A stretch of 64,000 bases of DNA from Marivirga tractuosa DSM 4126 (GTDB lineage: Bacteria; Bacteroidota; Bacteroidia; Cytophagales; Cyclobacteriaceae): NCBI RefSeq assembly GCF_000183425.1, contig NC_014759.1, forward strand, positions 2,139,001 to 2,203,000, in the 5' to 3' direction. The position numbers and the translations under genes are program-made. Shown here one piece after another: positions 51,105-61,182 of the stretch. Every line of letters starts with the position of its first letter. Position 1 is the first letter of the stretch. The notes under the pieces were generated by a model that saw nothing but the letters and a program-made list of their open reading frames with translations, was not told where the DNA came from and searched no databases.

Positions 51105-51923
51105 TTATTCTCCTAATTGGTTGAAAACTGATATACCGAGCTTAAAATCTTTCCTTACGGCTATGCTGTCTCTCCCTAATCTTCTGATTAAATAGCCGTG
51201 ATCCACAAAATAATTTTCAGCCTCTGCATATTCCAAATCTTTTAAAAGATCACTCTCAAAAACTACAACCTTTGGCTTAAATTTACTAAGGTCATATAAT
51301 TTTATCACCTCATAATCAAATCCTTCTACGTCCACTTGCAATATATCTACTTCACCAATTTTGTATTTCGTTCTTAGAAATTCAAACGTCTTGACCTCTA
51401 CTTTCAACTCATCAATATATTCCGCTCTTCGCTTCGGCACCTTCAAATTACGTTCTCTAGCGATTTCGTCTACACGCCCGCTATCTACTTTAGCTTGCAA
51501 TGTTGGTTTATAAAAGCTCGTTAAACCAGTAGCCCATCTTTCCCTAGTAAAACTGATTTTATACATATCCATCAAGCTAATCTCTTCTCCAATAGCAATA
51601 TTCTCCATCCAAATGCCTTCATCCCGCATATAAAGTGGGAACAGTTGATATCTAAACACATCCGGTTGCGGTTCTATCAAAAGTCCTTTCCATTTGTCTC
51701 GTTTTACAAATTTATGAATCGGATCATGATTGATACCATCATTTGCACCTACTTGTATCACATACACATCCTCCAGATTTTTGGAAACCTGATCGTAAAA
51801 ATAGTCTAAGCTTCCTTTTTTTGGATTGAAAAAGTATTTGTAAAACACTCTGAAAATTATAGAATTTCGTGCTGACAATCTGAAAACGAACTTCTTATAA
51901 GCTTGTGTAAAATACTTTTTCAT
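51105..51923 (-). CDS. FkbM-family methyltransferase
   Basis: This 272-residue SAM-dependent methyltransferase has the FkbM signature: VYVIQVGANDGINHDPIHKF (motif I), GLLIEPQPDVF, and VDILQVDVEGFDYEVIKLYD, where the conserved D-E-G-D/F residues sit. In sugar clusters such enzymes O-methylate polysaccharides or glycolipids. It is last in a leftward run with three glycosyltransferase genes, 114 bp after the nearest one. The methylated sugar is unknown. Confidence 0.88.
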   Translation of the reverse strand: MKKYFTQAYKKFVFRLSARNSIIFRVFYKYFFNPKKGSLDYFYDQVSKNLEDVYVIQVGANDGINHDPIHKFVKRDKWKGLLIEPQPDVFRYQLFPLYMRDEGIWMENIAIGEEISLMDMYKISFTRERWATGLTSFYKPTLQAKVDSGRVDEIARERNLKVPKRRAEYIDELKVEVKTFEFLRTKYKIGEVDILQVDVEGFDYEVIKLYDLSKFKPKVVVFESDLLKDLEYAEAENYFVDHGYLIRRLGRDSIAVRKDFKLGISVFNQLGE

Positions 51924-52037
51924 TCGAAAAATGATTATACAATTAATGAATATGCAATAATACTAAGAATCAGGTTTGAGAAAGAAGAATTAGATAACAA
52001 CTGAAACCTACCTCACTTGTAGGTTGCATTGAAACAG

Positions 52038-53126
52038 TTAATTAACGATCAGTTCTTTGTAGAATTTGTCGTACTCTTCAACTGTTTTACTGGTGTGAAA
52101 AACCGTTTGAATTCTGTTTTGGGCAGCTTTTCCATACTTGCTAATGAGGTCAGGATTATAAATATATTTTTTCATCCCTTCCGCTAGTGACTTTGCATTT
52201 GCCTTTGGCACAACAATGCCCGACTCCCCTGAAATCACCAGTTTTCTATTGCCGGGAATATCAGTAATCAAAGGTGCTTTGCCTAAGCCCATGGCTTCAA
52301 TTGCCGCTTTAGTTATGGACTCACCGTAAAGAGAGGCCAACACAAAAACATCGCAGTTATTCTCTACTTCCAGAATATCCTTTCTGAATCCCAAAATATG
52401 AATCTTATCCTTCACAGGACTGTCATTTATCAACTTCAGAAATTCAGGCCTATCCATATTCCTACCCGCCAAGAATAATTCAAAAGGAGCATCTTTGTCT
52501 AAATAATGAGTGGCTTTCAGTAAATATTTTACGCCCTTCATTTTTCGATCATTAGCAGTACAGATAAATTTCACATTGTCGGGCTTTTGTGTGTATCCAG
52601 ATAAATCTGCCTTCTCCTCTACTTGATACCAGGAAATATCATGACCCTTATTAATGGTTTTAAAAATAATCCTGTTCCCAAAGTAATTCTTTAGGAACAG
52701 TTCTTCAATTGCCTTCACATTACAGATAACTGCATCAACAGTTTTGTTGAAATATTTAAAATAAATAAAAGGATCATACCACGCAATATTTCCAGTATAA
52801 CCCCTATATAAAATCACTTTTACAGGAAGGCCTTTCGCAGCTGGAATTCCACTGAGATAAGCAAGGCTATTGTACATCTGCAGAACATCATATTTTCCTC
52901 TTACTAATTCCTCCCTTATGAAAGCAATACTTTCTTTATCGCGTTTCTTTTCGGGGTGAAATAGAATGACTTTTATCCCATGTTCTTCAAATCGTGGAAT
53001 ATATTCGGATTCCTTATAAGTCATTACGGTAATGTCATGCCCTTTTTTCGCTAAACCGATAAAAATTTCTGCTTCGGGCCTTACCGTAACAATTGATCTG
53101 AAATTGCTGATGACTAGTATCTTCAC
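52038..53126 (-). CDS. GT4-family glycosyltransferase
   Basis: This 362-residue GT-B enzyme starts MKILVISNFRSIVTVRPEAE. The C-terminal domain carries VKFICTANDRKMKGVKYLLK, DAPFELFLAGRNMDRP, VLASLYGESITKAAIEAMGL and LITDIPGNRKLVISGESGIV, the last two forming the donor-binding E-x7-E region. The start is GTG at 53126. It lies 57 bp after the GT2 gene, with which it is probably co-transcribed. Confidence 0.88.
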   Translation of the reverse strand: MKILVISNFRSIVTVRPEAEIFIGLAKKGHDITVMTYKESEYIPRFEEHGIKVILFHPEKKRDKESIAFIREELVRGKYDVLQMYNSLAYLSGIPAAKGLPVKVILYRGYTGNIAWYDPFIYFKYFNKTVDAVICNVKAIEELFLKNYFGNRIIFKTINKGHDISWYQVEEKADLSGYTQKPDNVKFICTANDRKMKGVKYLLKATHYLDKDAPFELFLAGRNMDRPEFLKLINDSPVKDKIHILGFRKDILEVENNCDVFVLASLYGESITKAAIEAMGLGKAPLITDIPGNRKLVISGESGIVVPKANAKSLAEGMKKYIYNPDLISKYGKAAQNRIQTVFHTSKTVEEYDKFYKELIVN

Positions 53127-53183
53127 TTTAATCTATTTAAAACTGTAATAAATCTTTTTGAGTCGATTGACCTTCTTTTTTTA

Positions 53184-54020
53184 CTAATTTAAGCTAGCTT
53201 CCCTTATTGAGGAGTTATGGTCTGCTCCAATTCGCAGAAAATTTTGCGTAAAAGTTTTCGAACTAAGTCCCCATTTCATAATAAACTGAATTCTTCCTGT
53301 ATTTTTGCCTAATCTTTTGGTGGATTTAGAACCAAAATGATAAACCAGGCTTTCACCCTTACTTTTGAAAATTCTAACACCAGCCTCATAGATTTTTTTG
53401 GAAAAATCTGGATCTGAATACATCCCCGGGCTGTACTCTATGCTTAAGCCACCCTCCAAATCCCAAAGCTCGACTGGCATGATGTTAGGCGGCCAGGTAC
53501 TACCACTCCAATCTTCTCTCACCAAATTTTTATATTCACTTAATAACTTCTCCTCCTTAAAATCATCAAATCCATTCCCATAATCCTGTTTAACAACACA
53601 AGAATTACCTGTGTCAGTTGGCTCAATTAAGGTTGCTGACAGCATGAACATTTTAGTATTCAAGGAATTAATTTCTTCATAAAGCACTTTATCCCATTCA
53701 GGCAAAACGTACATATCATCATTCAAATACAGCATATAATCTGCTTCAAACAAATTTCTGCAACTATTCAAGGCATAGCAACTTCCGACATTGGTAGGGC
53801 TAAACACATAATCAAGATCGTTTTGGGATTTCACCCATTCCAAAGTGTCATCTTTCCCTTCATTGATAAATACAATGATTTGATGATTTAAATTAGAATG
53901 ATTGCGGATTGCTTTAATGCAGTTTTTTAAAATATCCCAATTATTCCATGTTGGAATAACAATAGAAAAGATGGGTGGATTGTCCTTTTTGTTGCTGTAT
54001 GATTTAAAATTATCTAACAT
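53184..54020 (-). CDS. GT2-family glycosyltransferase
   Basis: This 278-residue GT-A enzyme has the core IFSIVIPTWNNWDILKNCIK, the VNEGKD-like region IVFINEGKDDTLEWVKSQND, and the metal-binding DxD-type motif YMLYLNDDMYVLPEWDKV. Conserved downstream is LVYHFGSKSTKRLGKNTGRI. It resembles family 2 transferases of polysaccharide clusters. It lies 9 bp after the next gene, so both belong to one transcript. Confidence 0.88.
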   Translation of the reverse strand: MLDNFKSYSNKKDNPPIFSIVIPTWNNWDILKNCIKAIRNHSNLNHQIIVFINEGKDDTLEWVKSQNDLDYVFSPTNVGSCYALNSCRNLFEADYMLYLNDDMYVLPEWDKVLYEEINSLNTKMFMLSATLIEPTDTGNSCVVKQDYGNGFDDFKEEKLLSEYKNLVREDWSGSTWPPNIMPVELWDLEGGLSIEYSPGMYSDPDFSKKIYEAGVRIFKSKGESLVYHFGSKSTKRLGKNTGRIQFIMKWGLSSKTFTQNFLRIGADHNSSIREASLN

Positions 54021-54029
54021 TCAATCTAA

Positions 54030-54806
54030 TCAACTAGGTTTTTGATTTAATTTTTCGGCTCTTTCTAACTCCCAAAGTTTTATGATTTTTGAATAGGTTT
54101 CAACTGCCGTAAGTAAACAAATCGTCAAGCCTCTGATACCACCAAGAAAGCCATGCTTGAGAAAATAATCTCGGAAGAACCTCCAGAACGGTTTAAAAAC
54201 CAACTTTAATATATTGAATCTTTTTCCTTTATCATGAGCTGCTTTAGCTGCTATTCCAGAAAAATAATTGATCTGTTTGATGTGTTCTTCTATTGTGTGG
54301 TAGGTGTAATGCAACAAGTCCCCTTTGAGAAACTCTTTACTATTAGTTGAAAGAACAATTTTATCATGAGGATTTGTACCTCCCCATTTGGCAAGCCTCC
54401 TGTCAAAAAGTCTTATTTTCTGGTCGGGATACCAACTTCCATGTGGAAAAAACTTGCCGCAATAAGAAGATAGCCGATTGAAATAATATGCATCATATTT
54501 CCAATCAGCTTTAATTTCTAAAATAGATTCGATAAGTTTTTGAGAAAGTTCTTCATCGGCATCTAAAGAAAGTATAAAATCATTGGATGCTTGCTGCAAA
54601 GCGAAGTTTTTTTGTTGAATGTGCCCTTCAAAAGGATTTGTTCTGAAATCACATCCGAATTCCTTGCAAATTTCCACCGTCCGATCGGAAGAAAAAGAAT
54701 CCACAACAATTATTTCATCCGCAACTTTTACTAAAGAATTTAAACACCTCCTGATGTTTTTCTCTTCATTAAAAGTAATCACAACTGCGGATAATTTAAT
54801 CTTCAA
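54030..54806 (-). CDS. GT2-family glycosyltransferase (WaaE/KdtX-like)
   Basis: This 258-residue transferase has the WaaE/KdtX pattern: SAVVITFNEEKNIRRCLNSL, ADEIIVVDSFSSDRTVEICK, DFILSLDADEELSQKLIESI and LFDRRLAKWGGTNPHDKIVL. Its C-terminus (LKLVFKPFWRFFRDYFLKHG, FLGGIRGLTICLLTAVETYS) is amphipathic and may attach to the membrane. WaaE-type enzymes add glucose to the lipopolysaccharide core, and that specificity is only suggested here. It is first of the four leftward glycan genes. Confidence 0.85.
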   Translation of the reverse strand: MKIKLSAVVITFNEEKNIRRCLNSLVKVADEIIVVDSFSSDRTVEICKEFGCDFRTNPFEGHIQQKNFALQQASNDFILSLDADEELSQKLIESILEIKADWKYDAYYFNRLSSYCGKFFPHGSWYPDQKIRLFDRRLAKWGGTNPHDKIVLSTNSKEFLKGDLLHYTYHTIEEHIKQINYFSGIAAKAAHDKGKRFNILKLVFKPFWRFFRDYFLKHGFLGGIRGLTICLLTAVETYSKIIKLWELERAEKLNQKPS

Positions 54807-54825
54807 GGAATAGGCGTTTAAAAAA

Positions 54826-54878
54826 TTAAAAAACCAACACCTTCTTCCTAGTTAAGAACTGTGGAATCAGTGTTGGTT
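54826..54878 (-). terminator. Rho-independent terminator of ahcY
   Basis: The 9-bp stem is AACCAACAC (54832-54840) with GTGTTGGTT (54870-54878) around a long 29-nt internal region. A T-rich tail on the minus strand follows (A-run at 54826-54833 on the plus strand). It lies directly after the ahcY stop codon. Confidence 0.8.
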
Positions 54879-54886
54879 AAAAAATA

Positions 54887-56188
54887 TTAATATCTGTAAT
54901 ACTCTGGCTTAAATGGTCCTTCAACCTCTACACCAATATAATCTGCTTGGTCTTTACTTAAAGTATCTAGTTCAACTCCAATTTTAGACAAGTGCAAGGC
55001 CGCTACTTTTTCATCTAAGTGCTTAGGAAGCATATAAACAGCATTTTCATAATTATCTTTACGTGTCCACAATTCAATTTGAGCCAAAGTCTGGTTCGTA
55101 AATGAATTGGACATTACGAAAGAAGGGTGACCAGTCGCACAACCCAAGTTTACTAATCTTCCTTCAGCTAACAGAATGATTTGTTTACCGTTCTTCATAG
55201 TAATCAAATCTACTTGCGGCTTTATGTTATCCCACTCAGCATTTTTATGTAACCAGTCTACATCGATCTCATTGTCAAAATGACCAATGTTACAAACAAT
55301 TGCCTTGTCTTTCATCGCTTCAAATAAATCAGAAGTAATGATATCCTTATTTCCAGTAGCTGTAACAATGATATCAGCTTCTTGCACTGCTTTTTTCATT
55401 GGTTTCACTTCAAAGCCATCCATTGCAGCCTGAAGCGCACAAATTGGATCAATCTCCGTAACAATAACTCTAACACCAGCACCTCTTAAAGAAGCAGCAG
55501 AACCTTTCCCTACATCACCATAACCACCAACAACGGCAACTTTACCAGCCATCATCACATCTGTAGCTCTTCTAATTGCATCTACCAATGATTCTTTACA
55601 TCCGTACTTATTATCAAATTTAGATTTAGTAACTGAATCGTTAACATTGATAGCAGGCATTGGTAAGGTTCCTTTCTTCATACGCTCATATAATCTATGA
55701 ACGCCAGTGGTAGTCTCCTCAGAAAGCCCGTTGATGCCATCTGCAAGTTCAGGATAGTTGTCTAGCACCATATTGGTTAAGTCACCACCATCATCCAAAA
55801 TCATGTTCAATGGCTTCTTGTCTTCACCGAAGAAAAGTGTTTGTTCAATACACCAGTTGAATTCCTCTTCTGTCATTCCTTTCCAAGCATAAACAGGTAT
55901 ACCTGCAGCTGCAATAGCAGCAGCAGCTTGGTCTTGAGTTGAAAAGATGTTACAAGAACTCCATGTTACTTCAGCACCTAAAGCCACTAAAGTTTCAATC
56001 AAAACTGCAGTTTGGATAGTCATGTGCAAACAACCCGCAATTCTAGCACCTTTCAAAGGTTGCTCTTTTCCGTACTCTTCTCTTAATGCCATTAGGCCAG
56101 GCATTTCTGCCTCAGCAAGCGTAATTTCTTTTCTTCCCCAAGCAGCTAGGGAAATGTCTTTTACTTTGTAATTCTCTGTATCTGTCAT
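54887..56188 (-). CDS. ahcY: Adenosylhomocysteinase (S-adenosylhomocysteine hydrolase)
   Basis: This 433-residue enzyme splits S-adenosylhomocysteine into adenosine and homocysteine, relieving product inhibition of methyltransferases. Signature segments are [48 protein letters not shown], the NAD-binding motif [20 protein letters not shown] (near residue 225) and [13 protein letters not shown]. The C-terminal KPEYYRY is the conserved tail that closes the neighbouring NAD site. The length is that of the bacterial form without the long insertion. It is monocistronic. Confidence 0.98.
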   Translation of the reverse strand: MTDTENYKVKDISLAAWGRKEITLAEAEMPGLMALREEYGKEQPLKGARIAGCLHMTIQTAVLIETLVALGAEVTWSSCNIFSTQDQAAAAIAAAGIPVYAWKGMTEEEFNWCIEQTLFFGEDKKPLNMILDDGGDLTNMVLDNYPELADGINGLSEETTTGVHRLYERMKKGTLPMPAINVNDSVTKSKFDNKYGCKESLVDAIRRATDVMMAGKVAVVGGYGDVGKGSAASLRGAGVRVIVTEIDPICALQAAMDGFEVKPMKKAVQEADIIVTATGNKDIITSDLFEAMKDKAIVCNIGHFDNEIDVDWLHKNAEWDNIKPQVDLITMKNGKQIILLAEGRLVNLGCATGHPSFVMSNSFTNQTLAQIELWTRKDNYENAVYMLPKHLDEKVAALHLSKIGVELDTLSKDQADYIGVEVEGPFKPEYYRY

Positions 56189-56292
56189 TTTAACTTATTT
56201 TCTTCTTTCTAAATGCATTTAGCAACACAAAATTACCACATTAGTTTTAATAATTAAAGAGAGTATGTGTTTATTGAAAGAAAAGACTACTA

Positions 56293-57057
56293 TTATGACA
56301 GCAAGCGGACTTCCTTGAAATGAAATTTTTTAATAATTCCACTTTCATCTTCGATTTCCAGTACCCCATCGGGGTAAACTTTACGAATAATCCCATTGAA
56401 TTTCCCGCTGGCATCTTCATAAAAAGCCACCTTATCTTTAAGATATAAGTTTGATTCGTACAGCTGATGAATGAATCGAAAATCCCCGCTTCTTAAAATT
56501 AAATAGTAATGTTCTAATCTCTGAACAATATCTAACAGGATCTTGTCTAAATTAAAATTCTTATCAAATTGCTGTGCTAAAGATGTTGCCGTTGGAAGAA
56601 TATTTTCCATTTGATTAACATTCAATCCAATCCCGACAATACTTTCAGAAATTCCATTTTGATTGATGGAATTTTCAATTAATATCCCCGCTACTTTTTT
56701 CTTATTTACGATAAGATCATTAGGCCATTTAACAAAAACTTTTACTTCATCGGAAAGGCTTTTCACAACATCCAAAAGCGCCAAAGAGACCATTCTATTG
56801 AGTTCAAATTGCTGCGCTGCTTTTAGGAATTGTGGTTTAAGAAAAATTGAAAAAGTTAAATTTTCTCCATCAGGAGAATTCCACTGATTACCTCTTTGCC
56901 CTTTCCCTTTAGTTTGGTGTTTTGTAATGATAATTGCACCTTCGTAAAGCTGATTTTTGGCAGACATTTGTGCCATCAAATCATTGGTGGAATGACAGCT
57001 TGGCAGGGAAATGAATTGTTTCCCCATAAATAAGGTATTGGCAAAGATTTTATGCAA
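56293..57057 (-). CDS. birA: Biotin--[acetyl-CoA-carboxylase] ligase (no DNA-binding domain)
   Basis: This 254-residue biotin protein ligase attaches biotin to the carboxyl carrier protein. The N-terminal ligase core begins at CHSTNDLMAQMS. The ATP/biotin loop is QTKGKGQRGNQWNSPDGENL, and the active site carries VFVKWPNDLIVNKKKVAGIL and SIVGIGLNVNQ. The small C-terminal domain runs from about residue 200. The N-terminal HTH of the E. coli repressor-ligase is absent, so it is a monofunctional (class I) enzyme. The start is TTG at 57057, since the conserved KIFANTLFMGK segment precedes the next ATG (57027). It is divergent from rsfS. Confidence 0.93.
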   Translation of the reverse strand: MHKIFANTLFMGKQFISLPSCHSTNDLMAQMSAKNQLYEGAIIITKHQTKGKGQRGNQWNSPDGENLTFSIFLKPQFLKAAQQFELNRMVSLALLDVVKSLSDEVKVFVKWPNDLIVNKKKVAGILIENSINQNGISESIVGIGLNVNQMENILPTATSLAQQFDKNFNLDKILLDIVQRLEHYYLILRSGDFRFIHQLYESNLYLKDKVAFYEDASGKFNGIIRKVYPDGVLEIEDESGIIKKFHFKEVRLLS

Positions 57058-57234
57058 TATTATTTCGTAGTTTTACAGCAAAGAAACATCTTAGATTTGA
57101 AACCAAAAAATATTTAATGAAATGAGCATGAATCTAGAGTCCCTAAATTTACTAATCAAGGGATAGGTTGCCTGCCTATGACAGGAATAGATTTATGGGA
57201 ATTCCATGTAGCCGTAAAAAACCATGATATACAC

Positions 57235-57588
57235 ATGAATTCAGAAGCTTTAAGTAATATAGTAGTGAAGGGAATGCAGGAGAGAAAAGCTCAAGACATC
57301 ACCATTTTGGATTTAACCGCAGTGAAAAATGCAGTAGCTGACTACTTCGTGATTTGTTCAGCAACTTCCGACACTCAAGCAGATTCCATATCTGAATCCA
57401 TTGAAAAATTTGTGCATAAAGAAGCAAATGAAAAACCATGGATGACTGAGGGAAAAAATAATAAGGAGTGGATTCTGATTGATTTTGCAAATGTTGTTGC
57501 CCATGTCTTCAAAAATGACAAAAGAGATCATTATAATCTGGAAAGTCTATGGGGCGATGCCAAAATCATAGAGGTAGAAAGTGTTTAA
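57235..57588 (+). CDS. rsfS: Ribosomal silencing factor RsfS
   Basis: This 117-residue protein binds L14 and blocks joining of the ribosomal subunits in starvation. The RsfS/DUF143 core is NIVVKGMQERKAQDITILDL, VADYFVICSATSDTQADSIS, WILIDFANVVAHVFKNDKRD and HYNLESLWGDA. The ATG at 57235 gives the usual family length. An ATG at 57178 would add 19 residues with no family match. It stands 66 bp before ftsH, a pairing often seen in Bacteroidota. Confidence 0.93.
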   Translation: MNSEALSNIVVKGMQERKAQDITILDLTAVKNAVADYFVICSATSDTQADSISESIEKFVHKEANEKPWMTEGKNNKEWILIDFANVVAHVFKNDKRDHYNLESLWGDAKIIEVESV

Positions 57589-57654
57589 AAATTTATCATA
57601 AACATAATGCTAAATGCTAACGTTATGCTAGCAGCATTGTAATAGTTAAAAGTA

Positions 57655-59760
57655 ATGGCAGAAAAACCAAAAGATAACAAAAGAAAAAAAATCATACCAA
57701 AACCACCACAAAAGCCAAATTACCAAATTTGGGTAATTATTATTTTGATTTCAGTGGTGTTTGGTATTTCATTATTCAGTGGCAGTAGCAATGCCATTAA
57801 AATCTCAGAAAAGAGATTTGAGAGAATGTATTTAAGTAATGACGTTAAAAAAGTGTTGTTACTCAAAAACCAAGGCCTCGTTGAAGTGTATCTAAAAGAA
57901 GATGCCCTTCAAAATTCCAAATACATTCAAGAGCTAGAAAACAGCAACCCTTGGAATTATCAGCAAGGACCTCATTATCAATTTGAAATTCCTAGCTTAG
58001 ATATTTTTGATAAAAACTACTCTGAACTTGAAAGCCAAGTTCCCGAAGGAGATAGAATTGGTTATGAAGTCGAAGAACGTACGCAATGGTCAGAAATGTT
58101 TTGGAGCTATGGCTTCTTGATATTCCTATTATTTGGTGTTTGGTTCTTAATGAGAAGAATGTCTGGACAAGGCGGTCCTGGCGGTCAAATTTTCAACATC
58201 GGAAAATCCAAAGCAGCTTTATTTGACGCAGAGAATAAAGTAAAGATTACTTTTAAGGATGTTGCAGGATTAGATGAAGCAAAAGAGGAAGTAGCAGAAA
58301 TAGTAGAATTCTTAAAGAATCCTTCTAAGTTCACTACATTGGGTGGTAAAATCCCTAAAGGCGCATTATTAGTAGGCCCTCCAGGTACTGGTAAGACATT
58401 ATTAGCAAAAGCCGTGGCTGGTGAAGCTGAAGTACCTTTTTTCTCATTGTCAGGTTCCGATTTCGTTGAAATGTTTGTGGGTGTTGGTGCGGCCAGAGTA
58501 AGAGATTTATTTAAACAAGCAAAGGAAAAAGCTCCGTGCATTGTCTTTATTGATGAGATTGACGCAATAGGTCGTTCTAGAGGTGGCGGAAGAATGCCAG
58601 GTTCAAATGACGAAAGAGAAAACACATTGAACTCTCTTTTAGTGGAGATGGACGGTTTCTCAACTGATTCTGGAGTAATCATTTTAGCAGCTACCAACCG
58701 ACCCGATGTGTTGGATTCAGCATTAATGAGACCTGGTAGATTTGATAGACAAGTGAGTATTGACAAACCAGACATCATTGGTAGAGAGGCCATCTTCAAG
58801 GTGCATTTAGGCCCTTTAAAAGTTAGCAAGGAATTAGATGCTAAAAAATTAGCAGCTCAAACACCAGGCTTTGCTGGTGCAGAAATTGCCAATGTTTGTA
58901 ATGAAGCTGCATTGATAGCTGCCAGAAGAAATAAGAAGGCAGTAGATATGGATGATTTTCAGGATGCAATCGATAGAGTAATCGGTGGTCTTGAAAAGAA
59001 AAATAAAATCATATCTCCTGATGAGAAGAAAATTGTTGCCTATCACGAAGCTGGTCATGCAGTGGCTGGTTGGTTTTTAGAACATGCAGATCCATTGGTA
59101 AAAGTCAGTATTGTCCCAAGAGGTATTGCAGCATTAGGGTATGCACAGTATCTACCTAAGGAGCAATTTTTACATCAAACAGAACAGCTTTTTGATGAAA
59201 TGTGTATGGCTCTTGGTGGCCGTGCAGCTGAGGAAATCGTCTTCGGTAAAATTTCTACAGGTGCATTAAGCGATTTGGAAAGAATTACCAAAATGGCCTA
59301 TAGCATGGTAAGTGTTTATGGTATGAATGAAAAAATTGGAAATGTTTCCTTTTATGATTCTAAAGATGGTGGAGATTATAAATTCACTAAACCATATTCA
59401 GAAGATACTGCAAAAGTAATTGATGAGGAAGTGAACAAATTGATTGCTAAAGCTTATGTAACTACTAAAAAGCTCTTAACAGAGAAAAGAGATAAGTTAG
59501 AAATATTAGCTCAGCAACTATTAGAAAAAGAAATCATCTTCCAGTCTGATTTGGAGAAACTTATAGGCAAACGCCCTTTTGAGCAGCAAACAACTTATGA
59601 AGCTTACACCAATGGTAAGAAGCAAGACGAGTTAAAAAAAGAGAAAGAAAAGAAAGAAAAGAAGGAAAAAGAAGAGGAATCAGTTGCTGAAACAGAAGCA
59701 AAATCTGATAAGCCATCTTCTGATGAAGCTGCAGATAAAGAAGACAAAAAAGAAGATTAA
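57655..59760 (+). CDS. ftsH: ATP-dependent zinc metalloprotease FtsH
   Basis: This 701-residue inner-membrane AAA+ protease degrades unfolded membrane and soluble proteins. Two membrane helices (about 25-42 and 150-166) flank a periplasmic domain. The AAA module has Walker A GPPGTGKT (241-248), Walker [12 protein letters not shown] and the second region of homology [20 protein letters not shown]. The protease has the zinc motif HEAGH (464-468) and a distal Asp ligand region ([13 protein letters not shown]). The last 45 residues are a highly charged Lys/Glu tail, longer than in E. coli. It is downstream of rsfS and ends in a terminator. Confidence 0.98.
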   Translation: MAEKPKDNKRKKIIPKPPQKPNYQIWVIIILISVVFGISLFSGSSNAIKISEKRFERMYLSNDVKKVLLLKNQGLVEVYLKEDALQNSKYIQELENSNPWNYQQGPHYQFEIPSLDIFDKNYSELESQVPEGDRIGYEVEERTQWSEMFWSYGFLIFLLFGVWFLMRRMSGQGGPGGQIFNIGKSKAALFDAENKVKITFKDVAGLDEAKEEVAEIVEFLKNPSKFTTLGGKIPKGALLVGPPGTGKTLLAKAVAGEAEVPFFSLSGSDFVEMFVGVGAARVRDLFKQAKEKAPCIVFIDEIDAIGRSRGGGRMPGSNDERENTLNSLLVEMDGFSTDSGVIILAATNRPDVLDSALMRPGRFDRQVSIDKPDIIGREAIFKVHLGPLKVSKELDAKKLAAQTPGFAGAEIANVCNEAALIAARRNKKAVDMDDFQDAIDRVIGGLEKKNKIISPDEKKIVAYHEAGHAVAGWFLEHADPLVKVSIVPRGIAALGYAQYLPKEQFLHQTEQLFDEMCMALGGRAAEEIVFGKISTGALSDLERITKMAYSMVSVYGMNEKIGNVSFYDSKDGGDYKFTKPYSEDTAKVIDEEVNKLIAKAYVTTKKLLTEKRDKLEILAQQLLEKEIIFQSDLEKLIGKRPFEQQTTYEAYTNGKKQDELKKEKEKKEKKEKEEESVAETEAKSDKPSSDEAADKEDKKED

Positions 59761-59781
59761 GAAAACGCTAAGTTTAAATTT

Positions 59782-59820
59782 AATAGCCCTGCAAGTCAAT
59801 ATTTGTAGGGCTATTTTTTT
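59782..59820. terminator. Terminator after ftsH, between convergent genes
   Basis: The 13-bp stem with one G-T pair is AATAGCCCTGCAA (59782-59794) with TTGTAGGGCTATT (59803-59815). A run of seven T follows (59814-59820) on the plus strand. The convergent gene ends at 59811, inside the right arm. Confidence 0.9.
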
Positions 59821-61109
59821 GTACTGATAGATTTCATCTTGCTTGCTAAGCGTTGGCTAATTTCTAAGGGAACAGATTCGGTTTCAACCATCTCCCCAGC
59901 ATGATTAGTCAACACATAAAATGGAAAGTCTCGAATCTTCAGCGCTTTTCTATATTTACTAACCCTAAATGCTCTTGATTGCTCTGGTAATAAATGAAAG
60001 CCGTCTACCCTATTTTGATAAATAAATGATTTTGTTTTTTCTGGAGCTTCATATGCATCTATGCAAATGTGCACAAAATTAAATTTTTCCTTAAAGTCTT
60101 CCTTTAAACCGCTTAAAAGACTGAATTCTGTTTCCATTTTTTTATCCCAACTAGACCAAAACACTAATAAGTGCATTTTTTCAGATGAATCCCTAGCGAA
60201 ATAACTTTCCATTGACGCATCGATGTCAATGCCAAATAGGAAATCTATTTGTGGGGAATTTGATAAATTCTTGACAGCTTTATTTTGCATCAAAGCCTCA
60301 ACCAGAACTTTCTCTCTTTCACTTAAAGCTGTTGCAAACAACTCAAAATTCTCTTTAAGATCATTTAGTGATAAGCCAACATTGAAGAAATGATGGAAAA
60401 CTAAGAATTTTGATTGAGGATCAGGAAAATCAGTTTCTATTTCAGATTGGATTTCTTTTTTATTGAAACCTTTGAAAGAATTAGTATGGTAATATTGGTA
60501 GTATAATTTGTATAGCAATTGCCAATAGTTAGCATATTCGGGAATATAGTGAATTAGGTTTTCATCAAATTGATAACTGAATGACTCTACAGCAAAATTG
60601 TATAGACGCTTGGCGGAACGACTATCCCAAACAATTGTGCTAAATGAATTTTCATATCGATGCTGCTCATTAGTTTCCGCTAGATTATTTAAACTATCCA
60701 AAGCATTCGAATAGTAACTATCAATTTCATGTACTTTTTTTATACGCTCAAGTTTTGAATCAATTTTTCCAGAGAGCCAATTACTTTTGGATATTAGCAC
60801 ATAATTAGTAGTGCTTGTTTCAGCATCTTCTAAATTCACATTTGTATTTAAAGTTAGGTCTTCAACCCATAAATAGTATTCCTTAGAATTAAATATTACG
60901 GAGTAAAAATGAAAATCCGTTTCTGTTAACTGAAAAATGGTAGCACTAGGGTATTGAAATGTGGGCGTATAAGCTAAATGGCTTGGGTATACTGCATCTC
61001 GTAACTTTACTTCGATTGTTTCATTATGGAGAAATGTAAGGGTGCCTGCAGAAATCTCCTTAAAAGAACTCAAACCAATAATTGTCACAAAAATTAATCT
61101 TAGCACCAT
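59811..61109 (-). CDS. Exported protein with a cysteine-less thioredoxin-like C-terminal domain
   Basis: This 432-residue protein has a signal peptide (about 1-21, ending ISAG). The first 290 residues are beta-rich then helical and match no domain I recognise. Residues about 305-425 follow the TlpA/thioredoxin layout (MHLLVFWSSWDKKMETEFSL, FNFVHICIDAYEAPEKTKSF, FPFYVLTNHAGEMVETES). The expected W-C-x-x-C site reads W-S-S-W-D-K-K, so both catalytic cysteines are missing. It cannot be an ordinary disulfide oxidoreductase and may be a structural or binding domain. It converges with ftsH. Confidence 0.65.
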   Translation of the reverse strand: MVLRLIFVTIIGLSSFKEISAGTLTFLHNETIEVKLRDAVYPSHLAYTPTFQYPSATIFQLTETDFHFYSVIFNSKEYYLWVEDLTLNTNVNLEDAETSTTNYVLISKSNWLSGKIDSKLERIKKVHEIDSYYSNALDSLNNLAETNEQHRYENSFSTIVWDSRSAKRLYNFAVESFSYQFDENLIHYIPEYANYWQLLYKLYYQYYHTNSFKGFNKKEIQSEIETDFPDPQSKFLVFHHFFNVGLSLNDLKENFELFATALSEREKVLVEALMQNKAVKNLSNSPQIDFLFGIDIDASMESYFARDSSEKMHLLVFWSSWDKKMETEFSLLSGLKEDFKEKFNFVHICIDAYEAPEKTKSFIYQNRVDGFHLLPEQSRAFRVSKYRKALKIRDFPFYVLTNHAGEMVETESVPLEISQRLASKMKSISTKK

Positions 61110-61182
61110 AATATTTATATTATACTAAGCAAAAATATAAATATTAGTCAGTATTATTCAGAAATACCTCAATTTCTAATGT

